A stretch of 64,000 nucleotides of DNA from Bufo bufo. Lineage: Eukaryota > Chordata > Amphibia > Anura > Bufonidae. A program made the translations under genes and the position numbers. The stretch lies in assembly GCF_905171765.1 (NCBI RefSeq), contig NC_053392.1:445126837-445190836 (forward strand), in the 5' to 3' direction. The notes below the pieces were generated by a model that had not been told where the DNA came from, did not search any database, and saw nothing but the letters and a program-made list of their open reading frames with translations. This document shows, piece after piece, positions 36,101 to 46,651 of this stretch (position 1 is the stretch's first letter; every line of letters starts with the position of its first letter).

Positions 36101-36335
36101 AAGGGCTAGGTGGATGCCCTTGGGAAACCCTGCCAGCAGAGTCTTCAAACAGCATAAGAGACTGCTGCATAACTTGAGGCTCAGACAGTTTCCCTGATAT
36201 GCATGGGGGTGATGTCACAGACTGATGGGCTTGGTTTTCAGGCGCCATCTGTTCGCTTTCTGCAGAAGACTGGGTGGGAGATAATGTGAACGTGCTGGAT
36301 CCACTGTCGGCCACCCAATTGACTAATGCCTGTAC
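33119..36335 (-). pseudogene. hAT transposase copy C, C-terminal three quarters
   Basis: It has the same protein order as copy B: acidic region, BED finger (about 35550-35650), Ala/Ser linker (shorter than in B), TTDTW, VVCDNGRN, CLAHVLNLVV, RWNSTLHMLDRL, an acidic tract EDEEDEDEEEVEEDEDEA and the complete dimerisation domain with CPAASVLSERVFSTAGGVI, ending AWIPQDLSIPCAD. The breaks are one extra base near 35720 and a Cys codon turned to TGA at about 34365. The N-terminal Arg/Gly region is absent. Apart from these it is the best preserved of the three C termini and shows what copies A and B have lost. Confidence 0.9.
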
Positions 36336-37226
36336 ATTTAATACAGGGGAGGGGGGCCGCACTGGCCACCAATGAGTTAAATACAGGGGGGGAGGGGGGG
36401 TCTGCCCCATGCTGCCTGGCAGCACCTGCCAGGCAGCAGTCATGTACACAGTTCTCAGTATATTCTAACTTGAAGCGTCCCCATCACCATGGGAACGCCT
36501 CTGTGTTAGAATATACTGTCGGATCTGAGTTTCACGAAGTTTAATTCGCTATGCGATTATATGACTGCTTTTTGAAAAAAATAAATAGAATAATTATAAT
36601 ACCTGATAATTATTATAATTATTCTATTTATAAAAAAAAGCAAAGTAATATAAATCGCATAGCGAATTAAATTTTGCTGTCTCTATAGTAAACTTTCCTA
36701 TATGATTGCTAGAATTAGCGAAGTTGATGAATAGGTAGCTAAAACGAAGATGCAGAATACTTTGTTAGCTTCGTTTTGTGGAATATGACGAATACATTCG
36801 TTATATTCGTTTTGTGGAATATGACGAATACATTCGTCATATTCGCTAATTCTACCAAGCCAACCATAGTAAACCAGGTCCAAGTTGAAATCGCATTTCG
36901 ATTAATTCAAGTTATAATAATCGAATTTCGATTTTAACTTAGCACTGCTATATTCCATATTAGGCTAGAATTAACAAATATGGAATATAGCAGTGCTAAG
37001 TTAAAATCGAAATTCGATTATTATAACTTGAAATAATCGAATTGCTATTTCAATAGGAGAGTAGCCTTTAAGTTAAAATCGCAATACGCGATTATTTAAA
37101 TCGCATATTAATCGCGATAACAAGAATAATGACGAATATTCGATTTCGACGAATATAAAACGAATATTCTATCGAATATTCACGAATTTCGTCGAAATCG
37201 AATATGGCACCTGCCGCTCATCACTA
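36336..37226. mobile_element. AT-rich hairpin-bearing MITE, left end missing
   Basis: It ends at 37226 with CCTGCCGCTCATCACTA, the inverse of the hAT-MITE tip TAGTGATGAGCGGCAGG seen at 40369. Inside are several inverted repeats: 36455-36521 (TATATTCTAAC arms), 36540-36665 (AATTCGCTATGCGATTA arms), 36780-36845, and 36895-37055 (a long AT-rich palindrome around a TAGAATTA centre). There is no transposase. A left terminus and target duplication were not found. Confidence 0.55.
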
Positions 37227-37525
37227 GTTCTAACAAGCCTCCCAGGGCTAACTCAGCCCTACACTCAGTGCACAGTGCAGGAAGAAGAAGGTCAGTGTGT
37301 GATGATGTTTGAGGAAAAGCTGAACCTCAGCAGCCATTTTGCAGAGATATAAAAGCTCCATAGTTAGTTCCATGCACCAGCCCATAAAAGGGAAAAAAAT
37401 ACAGTATCTCCAGGCAACCCAGAGAGGGAATGAGGATATTGACAAAAGAGGGTAACTGTCTTTTATCAGACTCCAGACTCCTTAGCATTAGGTGGAGATC
37501 TCAAGCTACAAGCTATCCACCATAG
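37227..37525. other. unassigned non-coding sequence
   Basis: No recognisable gene or element. Short open frames lack family features. Confidence 0.3.
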
Positions 37526-37529
37526 TTAA

Positions 37530-37977
37530 AGGGAACCTGTGGATATTTGATTATAATCTAACTAATTATATACAATCATTAACTACTAAAAAGTACCTTA
37601 GATGTATTCACTTACTGGTGTGACAGATGGTTACGTCATAATATACACACAAAGATGCCACATTCTGCATGCTAATGAGCTGATTTGAGTCCAGTGTGAT
37701 GTCATTGAGTCCAGCGTTTTTTTTAATTCAGAGCTATAGCCACTCCCCTGCCCACCTGCTGCTGATTCATATGGAAAATAACTGTCAATCAGCAGCAGGT
37801 AGGCGGGAAGAGTCAGGAGCTCATGAATATTCAGGACTCATCATTATGATGCTGGCAAGATGTTGGCAGATTGACTGGGTCAATTAAAGAAAGTGACCCA
37901 GAATTTCGCTAAGAGAATCAGTCACTTATTTATGTTACCCTTAGTTAGGACACCATAAAACTGGTGACAGGTTCCCT
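37530..37977. mobile_element. piggyBac-type MITE
   Basis: TTAA flanks at 37526-37529 and 37978-37981. The inverted ends are AGGGAACCTGT at 37530 and the same inverted at 37977. The interior is AT-rich, with an internal inverted pair around CACCTGCTGCTGATTCATAT and ATCAGCAGCAGGTAGGCGGG. Non-autonomous. Confidence 0.75.
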
Positions 37978-37981
37978 TTAA

Positions 37982-38460
37982 AGACAAAAAGGCCATTTGT
38001 CAGAGTATAGTATCCCTAGAGGAGGATACTGAAATATAGGATTATACTGGACAGCAGAGATAATTCATCCCTCCAGCCTGTAGAAAACAAGAGAGAGAAA
38101 GACTGATTGTTATAGAGGACGATTCCTTATACATCTTCTGGGAACTAATGCAAATCACTGTGAAAGTTGCCTTTATGTAAATGACTGTTGCATACCTTGA
38201 TGATCTGTGGAACAGCTTCAGTAAAGTACTGGGAGTTTGTTAAAAGCTCTAGTATCCCTTATTCTATATCATAATTTCAACTACTACCACCAACATTTGC
38301 ACCTAACGGTGCTGGCGTCACTAACCAGGGGCCCAGCCGCAAAAGCACCCAACACCAAGGGCATCTCAACTTCAATCTGGCTGGTGTTCCCTGCAACCAA
38401 GAGTGCCCTGGAGGATTTCGTGCAGTCTTCCCATCCATTGTACTCCAGCCCATGAAGGCA
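37982..38460. other. unassigned non-coding sequence
   Basis: No gene or repeat is recognised; it may be the 3' part of the decayed retroelement that follows, on the minus strand. Confidence 0.25.
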
Positions 38461-38464
38461 TCTG

Positions 38465-40340
38465 CTAACCGTGAGTACATGAACTATTGCACCCATCGGC
38501 CCACCGTGAGTTTCGTGTTTTCCCCTGTGGTTTGGTATGCTGCAAACCTCCATAGCTTTTTTCCCACAGCGACCAGAAAAGAGGAAAGTCACAACCCAGA
38601 ATAAGTTCATGTATCAGTCCAGACACAACCCCCACCTTGCAGGTAACAGTTCCCAGAGAAGTCTGAACAGAGACCTCAGCAAGGGGGTATTCTTTTGAGC
38701 CCCCATGCACACACACTGTACTGAAAGTTTTCTTTTGGGGAACACCATTTCATGGGGAATATTAGCCCGGAGCAAGATGACCACACTGCCAGAATACAGA
38801 AGGGCTTGTACCTGGTGGCTATCTATCCACACCTCACAACTCAGCCAAGAGTCCTGGGGCACTTCAGCTGCAACACTACACACTACATGGACTGGTCACA
38901 CTACAGTCCATGGGCTCCTCAGTCTGTGGGCACTGAGCCTTGATGTGCCCAAGCTCATGACATCTTCAGCAACAAGGTCCAGAAGGTTGTTGAGGTAGGC
39001 ATACCCCAGGCAAAGGAACAGATGGAAGGACCTGGGGAGAGGCAACCCTTAGTCTCTTACTCTTTTCCACAGTATTTCCAGGTAGTCGAGTTTCCCCTGA
39101 GATGGAGGAACAGCAACATTGTTCCTGACACGGCTGTCAGTGACAGCATATCTTTCCAGGGCGCCAATCATTTGTTCAGTGGTCTGGGCATCACTCTGCA
39201 TTACCCAGTACTGCAAGTCTCTGGAAAGTCACAAAACAGTTGTTCCGCAGTGACTCGTTCCACCACCTCCTATGACGATGACTTTTCTGGCTCAAGCCAT
39301 TTATCCATTAAAGAGGACCTTTCATCATTCCAAACATTGTGAACTAAGTATCATGACATATACAGCGGCGCCCAGGGATCTCACTGCACTTACTATTATC
39401 CCTGGGCGCCGCTCCGTTCTCCCGTTATGTCCTCTGGTATGTTCGGGGACTCGGTTATAGTAGGCGGCGACTTAGGGGACTTGGTTAAAGTAGGCGGAGT
39501 CTGCCCTTGTTCTCCTGGGTTTTTTCTTCCAGGCTGTGAGCTCTGCGCTGCGATTGGCCAGCGCTACAGCCTAGGAGAAGGAGACGCCCAGGAGAACAAG
39601 GGCAGACGCCGCCTACTATAACCAAGTCCCCGAACATACCGGAGGACATAACAGGAGAACGGAGTGGCGCCCAGGGATAATAGTAAGTGCAGTGAGATCC
39701 CTGGGTGCCGCTGTATATGTCATGACACTTAGTTCACAGTGTTTGGACCGATGAAAGGTCTGATTTAACTTTATAAGGTCAAGCACCTGTAACCGAGGAG
39801 GCTTACTGGTATTGTATTGCCACTCATGCCCCCTCTGGGGATGGACAGCCAAGGTGACCCCCACTCGCGTAAGTATCTCTGCTTTAAGCCGCTTTAAGCC
39901 GCATACAGCTTTTAGCATTCTCAGCAGACAAATCACAAGCTTTTAGTGGCTCACCTGCTAGTAGTGGTGCCAGGACACAGCGGTGCGCTCAAACAACGCC
40001 AGGTAAACCTCTACATCCTCTCCTTCTACCAACCGTTGCATTGCTCTCTGTACTAACTTCTGCGGGTTGTCCAGGGCAACCGTCTGAGAGGCCTGTTGTA
40101 CAGTCCCAGTCACCTTTAACACAGAGTTTCTCCATGAACAGTTTATTTGTTTGCTGTTATACTTGCATGGCTTCTGCATGTGTCTGTTGTTGCTGAATGT
40201 TAGCTTGCACCAACTGCTGGATTAATTCCAACATGTTCATGGATCGTTTGGAGTCCAGAACAGCAGCTTTAACCCAGGACATAGGTTTCTCTGGCTTTCC
40301 TGGTGCTTCCGGCAGATTCACTTAGCAGCAAAGAGGTAGC
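38465..40340 (-). pseudogene. decayed gypsy-type gag and protease
   Basis: Minus-strand remains with many breaks. A gag-like segment at 40180-39960 ends with EGEDVEVYLALFERTA. A zinc knuckle (Cys-x2-Cys-HELG-His-x4-Cys, CHELGHIKAQC) lies near 38930-38970 with a TGA inside. An aspartic-protease segment lies at 38883-38465, with VWIDSHQVQALLYSGS, where the catalytic Asp of the usual DSG/DTG is Tyr, and ELILGCDFPLF. A MITE (39312-39764) interrupts gag. It is inactive and old compared with the element at 43205-48767, and it belongs to a different lineage. Confidence 0.6.
39312..39764. mobile_element. piggyBac-type MITE with long inverted repeats
   Basis: TTAA at 39308-39311 and 39765-39768. The arms begin AGAGGACCTTTCATCATTCC on the left and ATCAGACCTTTCATCGGTCC (minus strand) on the right, and continue for over 100 bp (CAGCGGCGCCCAGGGATCTC). 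The middle holds another pair around CTCCTGGG. Nearly the whole element folds back. Confidence 0.8.
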
Positions 40341-40368
40341 TCAATAAATGCCCACAGCATGTCTCCAC

Positions 40369-40783
40369 TAGTGATGAGCGGCAGGGGTAACTTTCGAATT
40401 TGCGATATTTTGCGAATATTTTGTAGAATATTCTTCATATATTTGTGAATTTGCGAATTTGGAGATAATATTCTTGATTGCGAAAATCGGCAATGTATTA
40501 TTCATAAAATACCGGCGTGGGTTAGGCAACTTTTCTATTGGTTGCTAGGGATGTTGCTAAGGTGTGACAAAGCCTTCTCATTGGCCCACAAGCTAGAAGA
40601 AGGGAGGGATGATCACATGATATGTACTGTGTTAAAAAAAAACACACGAATATTCGTCATTACAAATATATAGCACTATATTCTAACTATCCGCGAATTC
40701 TCGAAGTGCCGATATTTGTGAAAAAAATATAAAAAAAATAAAATAAAATAAAATCGCTTATCGAATATTCCCGCTCAACACTA
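40369..40783. mobile_element. hAT MITE of 415 bp
   Basis: Ends TAGTGATGAGCGGCAGG and, inverted, TAGTGTTGAGCGGGAA. The flanks GTCTCCAC (40361-40368 and 40784-40791) are a perfect 8-bp target duplication. The interior is AT-rich with GAATATTC motifs. It lies between the decayed gag region and a presumed LTR. Confidence 0.88.
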
Positions 40784-40796
40784 GTCTCCACCATAT

Positions 40797-41235
40797 GTAA
40801 CAGTGTGGGGAATTAGCTCTGGCAAAGGGACACTCAGACCAGGTTTCTTCAACAAAACAAACGCTAGTAGTTTATTTACAGCCAACATAAAGTCCATCAA
40901 ACATAAATGTAGCTTTCTTTAGCGGGAAACAAAGAGTTAACAGAAATATGCTTTGCTTTTTTTTCCTTTAGGTAGTAAGGCACAGTTCACACCTTGTGAA
41001 GTCTTTGTTCTCACGACCCTAGAGGTGGTGAGAACAGAAATGGTTTCTCCTGGTTCACAGTCCTCTGAGTCAGTAGCACACCATCTCCATGCACTGCTCC
41101 ATCCAACATACCCTACCTGAGCAGCTCCTAGGGGAGCTTTTATTTGCCTCCACGTATGGGTGGAGCAGTAGCCAGGTTATCCTCTTAGTACCCGGTATGG
41201 AACATATCTCTCTTGCCAAATTAACCCCCTCACTT
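40797..41235 (-). repeat. possible LTR of the decayed gypsy-type element
   Basis: It starts TGTAACAGTGTGGGG next to the gag start region, the expected place of a 5' LTR on the minus strand. No second copy was found, and the right limit before the TA repeats is a guess. Confidence 0.3.
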
Positions 41236-42060
41236 TATATATATATATATATATATATTTATATAATCAGAGAAAAAAGGCGGCACTGGCAAAAAGTGAA
41301 TATGTGGGTGCACGTTCTTGAGGGAATAGGCTTCTTACCCCAATAAATAGTCCAGAAAATGAACGGCACTCCAGTAGGCCCTTTATTCACCCATGCGGTG
41401 CAACGTTTCAGCTCAATACTAGAGCCTTTTTCAAGCAAAGAATATGAAAATGCATATGGTGAGTATATATAGATAAAAAAAATCCACATCAAAGTCATGT
41501 GACCCAATCAGATCAGTGGGTGTTAACAAAATTAACATACAATACAATTAAAGAGAAAGTGCATACAATGTGTATAATATACATTACATAATAGAGACAT
41601 GGTCATATATAGTAGTTGTGATATACGTTGTAATATTCTTATGCCAGAAAAAAAAACTAAAATAAAAAAACCTGCGATCCATAGTGATTTACATCATATC
41701 CAGTGCTGGCCATGTCAAATGATAAACCAAAATCTAAATGCAGGGGGAGGAGCCAAAAGACAGAGTGCAAACATACCGGTCGGCTAAGGCACACGATCCA
41801 TACACCATCCCGGCGTTTTGTACATCATACTGCGCCTGCTCCGGGGAGTGCCAATCAGGTAACGCGCAAGCAGCTGAGGACGCCATGTGTCAGAAACAAT
41901 TGTTGCCGCATGCGCTTTGCCATTACACCGCTCCGATTACCTTCTTGGTATGTGAGATATTTCGCGCATGCCCAGTGTGATCCAGGCACACACGCGCCAT
42001 ATTGGCTAAACTGCCCTGACTCCGCATATCAATATTGCTATCACTAAAAACCAGCCTTAA
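41236..42060 (-). mobile_element. repeat with hammerhead-like motif, probably Penelope-derived
   Basis: Read on the minus strand, it has a CpG-rich 5' part (42050-41750, CGCATGCGC-like segments), an AT-rich middle, a hammerhead-like motif at 41401-41440, AATAAA and a CACATATTCACTTTTTGCCA end next to a TA repeat. The layout resembles 24980-25160. No coding sequence is present. Confidence 0.4.
41398..41442 (-). ncRNA. hammerhead-ribozyme-like motif
   Basis: The minus strand reads CTTGAAA, then stem AGGCTC/GAGCT around TAGTATT, then GAAAC and GTTGCACCGC. The order matches box one, stem II and GAAA of a hammerhead; the first box deviates from CUGAUGA. AATAAA follows 20 bases downstream. Confidence 0.4.
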
Positions 42061-42684
42061 TGCCGAGTTTGATACCGCAAATGGGCAGGGACAGTCCCCA
42101 TCACAGGGCTGCTGCCCTACCACTCAGGGCAACGCCCCAAAGACCACCACATATCACGTGGCTATCCAGAGGGGCTATCCTGAGAGTCATGCGGACATCG
42201 TTCAACTCAAGAGGGACCTCCTCCAGCCGGTGAGCAAAATATATACAGAGGGCAGATAAATTATGATGCCTAATAAAATTATAAAGGCTGAACCCTAGGG
42301 ACTAGTGTGATATGTACCCTCTGGCACTCCTCAAATGGGGCAGTGGTTACTCTATAAAACATTACATTAAAAGTGCCTCATTCCCGACAGATGTGCTGCA
42401 TCCACTTGACTTTGTTCTCCATCCCTTCTGCCTTTATATTGTGCAAATGATTCTGAAAGAAGAGGGAAAAAAAGAAAAATAATCAATCAAAGGTGGAAGG
42501 TGGATTGGAGGACAAATGGGAGGAGAGAGAAGGAGAAGAGGCAGGACGTGGAGTGTCGAGAGTGTGGCTTTGTGGGTTCTGACGGTGTTGCTCCCACTGG
42601 GCTCGGTGATGGGAGGCCAGGTGCATTCTTCAGGTGGTCATCCCTAGGTGAGTGTTGGGTTTACCGCGACTTATGCGTTGACAG
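42061..42684. other. unassigned, partly purine-rich sequence
   Basis: No gene is recognised. 42440-42560 is A/G-rich. The stretch 42560-42684 may be the edge of the hAT relic that follows. Confidence 0.25.
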
Positions 42685-43199
42685 CATAGGATGCAGCACC
42701 TCCAAGGCGTAAAGGGCTAGCTCAGGCCATGTGCCCATTTTGGAGACCCAGAAGTTGCAGGGGGCAAAAGCATCAGTCAGTTCGTTTAGGCGTGTGCAAA
42801 CATACTGCCCCACCATGTCTCACGTCCCTGTGATGTTCACAATCCAATTGGATATCTGCTCTATCAACTTTTGAAGTTCTTTTCTGCGCCTACCATGTTG
42901 ATCACGGTTCGGCGAATCAGGGTTCCACGCTGGAGAGGGAGCATGAGATAGGGACAGCACATCCAAGGGAGATCAATGGATGAAATTTAATTGTGATCGA
43001 GCGGAAAGAAGATATTAAAACGGAAGAATTGAAGGAAAGGAGGGGGTGCGCGGCAATTACCCACTCCCGACTCGGGGAGGTAGTGACGATAAATAACAAT
43101 ACAGGACTCTTAAGATGCCCTGTTATTGGAATGATTAATAAAAAATTATAGGGAATGTCACTGGGGTATTTTGGATTTGGAAATGTTAGCCAGGAGAGG
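42685..43199 (-). pseudogene. diverged hAT C-terminal relic
   Basis: 42690-42820 matches the dimerisation-domain region of copy C (compare CCAAGGCGTAAAGGGCTAGC with CCAAGGCATAAAAGGCTAGC at about 33295), but with many changes. The following 42820-43000 recurs, diverged, at 48805-49010 on the far side of the LTR element. Confidence 0.5.
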
Positions 43200-43204
43200 C
43201 CCTG

Positions 43205-43895
43205 TGTAACGGTAACGTCCACACACACACAGGGGGAAGGATAGTGACCACTGCGCTCCACCCTCACCCCTGGCCCTGCCTACTTGCCTCGTGAGTCCTG
43301 ATGACAGGGGACAACTGGACGACAGTCCCTAACTTAGGATACGTGCAGGGAAGACAGACAAGACAAAATACGGAACATGAACGGACCGGGTCAGAACCAA
43401 GAGAGCTACGCAGTACAAAGGGTAAAGCAAAGAATGGTCAGGAGAAGCTGGGGTCAAATACCAGGAGAGTAGAGAAGTACAAGAGGAGTCCAAAGAGAGT
43501 AGTCAGGTGGGAGCCGAGGTCACAATACCAGGACGGACGCGCAGTACAGGACGAGCAGGCAAAGGATCGTCAGGGAATGGAATCATGTTAGTATTCAGTA
43601 GTCCAACAAATAGCCAGGAACCTAGAAATTAACAGGCAACCTGTGGCTAGCAGGCTGCCTGTATTTATAGTGGGGAGTGAGGGTCATGTGACGTGGCCAG
43701 CGTCACATGACCAACAGACCAACCAGTTGAGCACCGAGTGATCAGCTCGGCGCTCAAGGCAGACTTAGGAGCAGGGAGCCACCCAGCAGTAAAGACGCCC
43801 TGGGAATGAGGTCAAACACAGATCCTCATTCCCAAAGCTAAGCAACAGTTCTACGGGCAATGGAGGACCGAGTGCACCTTTGGAACCCCGTTACA
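43205..43895 (-). repeat. 3' LTR of the gypsy-type element
   Basis: 691 bp, starting (plus strand) TGTAACGGTAACGTCC and ending CCCCGTTACA. The differences from the other LTR include a missing GGA near 43553 and single substitutions. Confidence 0.92.
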
Positions 43896-44368
43896 GTACC
43901 CCCCCTTTTACGAGGGGCCACCGGACCCAAGACTTCAGGCGATGGACTTTCAGGGTGTTCTAAATGAAATTTACGAACCAGTCTAGGAGCATGAATCTCC
44001 CTGGCAGGTACCGAAGATCTCTCTTCAGGTCCATACCCCTTCCAGTGAATCAGGTACTGTAAGGAGTTACGCACCTTCCTGACATCCACTATTTTAGACA
44101 CGACATACTCGACAAAATCATTAACAAGAACCGGCGGAGGCGAGGCTTTCGATGGTACTACCGGTTCAAAATATTTTTTAAGTAGAGATTTATGGAACAC
44201 ATTATGAATGTGGAATGACTCGGGTAGCTCCAACCTAAATGATACCGGGTTAATCAACTCCGTGATCTTATATGGTCCAATAAAACGAGGAGCACATTTT
44301 CTAGAAGCTACCTTGAGAGATAGATTCTTGGAGGACAACCATACTTTATCCACAACCTGAAAGTTCAC
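43838..44368 (-). CDS. integrase C terminus with chromodomain
   Basis: 176 residues continuing pol in another frame: KVWLSSKNLSLK, GPYKITELINP and FHIHNVFHKSLLKKYFEP, then a chromodomain EYVVSKIVDVRKVRNSLQYL followed by IHWKGYGPEE. The usual SWVP is SSVP, a Trp-to-Ser change in an aromatic-cage position. Chromodomains steer integration to modified histones. The last 20 or so residues run into the LTR. Confidence 0.88.
   Translation of the reverse strand: MNFQVVDKVWLSSKNLSLKVASRKCAPRFIGPYKITELINPVSFRLELPESFHIHNVFHKSLLKKYFEPVVPSKASPPPVLVNDFVEYVVSKIVDVRKVRNSLQYLIHWKGYGPEERSSVPAREIHAPRLVRKFHLEHPESPSPEVLGPVAPRKRGGTVTGFQRCTRSSIARRTVA
43896..43912 (-). promoter_or_regulatory. polypurine tract
   Basis: The minus strand reads AAAAGGGGGGGTAC directly before the 3' LTR (TGTAACGG). 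This is the expected primer site for plus-strand DNA synthesis. Confidence 0.75.
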
Positions 44369-46583
44369 CCCCCCTTGAACGTCTCCTATCGGCCTTGAGT
44401 TTTTGAGAACTTTGAGCCTTTTCTAGGTTCGATTGAACCCGGGCCCAAACTGTGCACAGTTCGGAGGAGAGTTTATCAGCTTCAGGGTTAGAGGAGGAGA
44501 CAGACGACCCAGAATGAAAACGGGGATGAAAACCATGGTTACAAAAGAAAGGGGAGACCCCAGCAGAAGAATTGACACGGTTATTCAAAGCAAATTCAGC
44601 CAACGGAAGGAATTTGACCCATAATTGCTGGTCATCAGCAAAATACAACCTCAGGAATTGTTCCACAGACTGATTAAGGCGTTCAGTCTGCCCATTACTC
44701 TCAGGATGGTAGGCGGAAGAAAAAGACAATGAAATTTTACATCTTTGACAGAAGGCCCTCCAGAATTTGGACACAAACTGCACACCCCTGTCCGAAACAA
44801 TATTTTCCGGGATGCCATGTAAACAAACAATCTCTCTCACAAAAATAGACGCCAGGGTTTTAGCATTCGGAAGTTTAGACAGGGGAATGAAATGAACCAT
44901 CTTGCTAAACCTATCGACCACTACCCAAACCACAGTCTTACCCTCCGCCAGCGGTAGGTCAGTTATAAAGTCCATTGAGATATGGGACCAGGGTCTACTG
45001 GAAATGGGTAGGGGTCGTAGGTTACCAGCAGGGCGATTCCTAGGTGTCTTAGACCTGGCACAAACCTCATAGACTAACACGTAGGACTTGACATCCCTGG
45101 TCAGAGTGGGCCACCAATAAGATCTAGAAACCAGATCCTTAGTGCCCTCAACACCCGGATGTCCACAAAAGGCAGAATTGTGACACTCACCCAACAGCTG
45201 GAGACGAAATTGTACGGGAACAAACAACTTATCTGTTGGGGTGGATGTCGGTGCCAGATGTTGTTCAGCCTTAATGCGAGCCGAGATATCCTGGGTTAGA
45301 GCCGCTAAGAAGATGTTTGCTGGTAGGATGGATTCAGGCGGCGTCTCAGTGGGTTGAAAAGCATGGAAGCTCCGAGATAATGCGTCTGCCTTCACATTTT
45401 TACTTCCCGGCCTGAACGTAATGGAGAAATCAAAACGGGTAAAAAACAGAGCCCATCGGGCTTGTCGGGGATTCAACCTCTTAGCAGACTCGAGAAACAT
45501 TAGGTTTTTATGATCAGTGACAACAGTTACTCGATGCCTTGCCCCCTCCAAATAATGTCTCCACTCCTCAAATGCCCATTTAATAGCCAGCAGCTCCCTA
45601 TTCCCTATGTCGTAGTTTCTCTCTGTGGGAGAGAATTTCCAAGAGAATAAGGCACACGGTCTCAGGTTAATGAGGCTAGCAGGACCTGGTGAAAGGACTG
45701 CTCCTGCGCCGTCCTCGGACGCATCCACCTCCACAATAAAGGGTCTCTCCTGATCAGGCTGGATCAGAATGGGAGTGCTACTAAATGCCTTTTTTAATGT
45801 TTCAAATGAAGAAATGGCCTTGGTAGACCAATTCTCCAAATCCGCCCCTTTCTTAGTAAGGTCGGTCAATGGCTTAGCAATTACAGAAAAATTCATGATG
45901 AATTTACGGTAGTAATTAGCGAAACCCAAAAACCGTTGTAAAGCCTTTAAGGATAAAGGCCTTACCCATTCCTTAATTGCTAAAACCTTACCAGGATCCA
46001 TCTTAAAGGCGTGAGGAGTCAACACATGCCCTAGAAACAGTATCTCCTGTACACCAAAGACACATTTCTCTTGCTTAGCGGATAGCTGGTTCTCCCTCAA
46101 CACCTCTAATACTTGTTTGACATGAGACACTTGAGACTCGAAATCAGGAGAGAATATCAAAATGTCGTCAAGATAGACAATAATAAATTTACCTAAGAAC
46201 TCCCTAAGAATATTGTTCATTAAGTTTTGGAACACAGCTGGGGCATTGCTGAGTCCAAAAGGCATCACCTGATATTCAAAGTGTCCTATCGGAGTATTGA
46301 ACGCTGTCTTCCATTCGTCTCCCTCCTTGATTCGGATTAGATTGTATGCCCCTTTCAGGTCAATCTTGGAAAACCAGGTTGCCCCCAAAACCTGGTTAAA
46401 TAAATCCGGAATCAATGGGAGAGAGTATCTATTTTGGACAGTGATTTTATTTAATCTCCGGTAATCAATACAAGGCCCAAGACCACCATCTTTCTTTTTA
46501 ACAAAGAAAAACCCTGCTCCCATAGGAGAGATTAAAGGTCTAATTTGCCCTTTAGCAAGGCTCTCCTTAATATAATCTTCCAT
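44346..46583 (-). CDS. reverse transcriptase, RNase H and integrase (pol)
   Basis: 745 residues. RT: FFVKKKDGG, KIDLKGAYN (about 73-81), MPFGLSNAPAVFQN and the YLDD active site (137-140). RNase H: EVDASEDGAGAVLS, NRELLAIKWAF, TDHKNLMFLE and ADALSR. Integrase: an HHCC-type region with HNSAFCGHPG and YEVC, where the first Cys of the usual CxxC is Tyr. Then comes the catalytic triad in MDFITDLP, SDRGVQFVS and HPESNGQTERLNQS. The frame changes at a run of seven C (44368-44374), after which the chromodomain part follows. The Cys-to-Tyr change would probably damage zinc binding. Confidence 0.93.
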   Translation of the reverse strand: MEDYIKESLAKGQIRPLISPMGAGFFFVKKKDGGLGPCIDYRRLNKITVQNRYSLPLIPDLFNQVLGATWFSKIDLKGAYNLIRIKEGDEWKTAFNTPIGHFEYQVMPFGLSNAPAVFQNLMNNILREFLGKFIIVYLDDILIFSPDFESQVSHVKQVLEVLRENQLSAKQEKCVFGVQEILFLGHVLTPHAFKMDPGKVLAIKEWVRPLSLKALQRFLGFANYYRKFIMNFSVIAKPLTDLTKKGADLENWSTKAISSFETLKKAFSSTPILIQPDQERPFIVEVDASEDGAGAVLSPGPASLINLRPCALFSWKFSPTERNYDIGNRELLAIKWAFEEWRHYLEGARHRVTVVTDHKNLMFLESAKRLNPRQARWALFFTRFDFSITFRPGSKNVKADALSRSFHAFQPTETPPESILPANIFLAALTQDISARIKAEQHLAPTSTPTDKLFVPVQFRLQLLGECHNSAFCGHPGVEGTKDLVSRSYWWPTLTRDVKSYVLVYEVCARSKTPRNRPAGNLRPLPISSRPWSHISMDFITDLPLAEGKTVVWVVVDRFSKMVHFIPLSKLPNAKTLASIFVREIVCLHGIPENIVSDRGVQFVSKFWRAFCQRCKISLSFSSAYHPESNGQTERLNQSVEQFLRLYFADDQQLWVKFLPLAEFALNNRVNSSAGVSPFFCNHGFHPRFHSGSSVSSSNPEADKLSSELCTVWARVQSNLEKAQSSQKLKADRRRSRGGELSGCG

Positions 46584-46651
46584 AGCCTTGCGTTCGGGCC
46601 CTGAAAGATTATAAATTCGACCTTTAGGAAATTTGGCACCCTCAATTAGCT

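Larger units (their letters stand above)
32170..36335 (-). mobile_element. hAT transposon copy C, 5' truncated
   Basis: The 3' terminus TAGAGTTGAGCGAACACC at 32170 is preceded by ATCACGAA, the likely target duplication inside the Tc1 transposase. The homology runs through the 3' repeats and the transposase and stops at about 36335, within the N-terminal part of the protein. The 5' terminus, promoter and leader are missing, and a different MITE-like sequence follows. Confidence 0.88.

Noticed and set aside
41089..41346. Frame with an Ile/Tyr repeat
   Set aside because: Results from a TA dinucleotide repeat.
43301..43591. Charged 96-residue frame, repeated at about 48160-48480
   Set aside because: It lies entirely inside the LTRs, in sequence antisense to the element; no domain.
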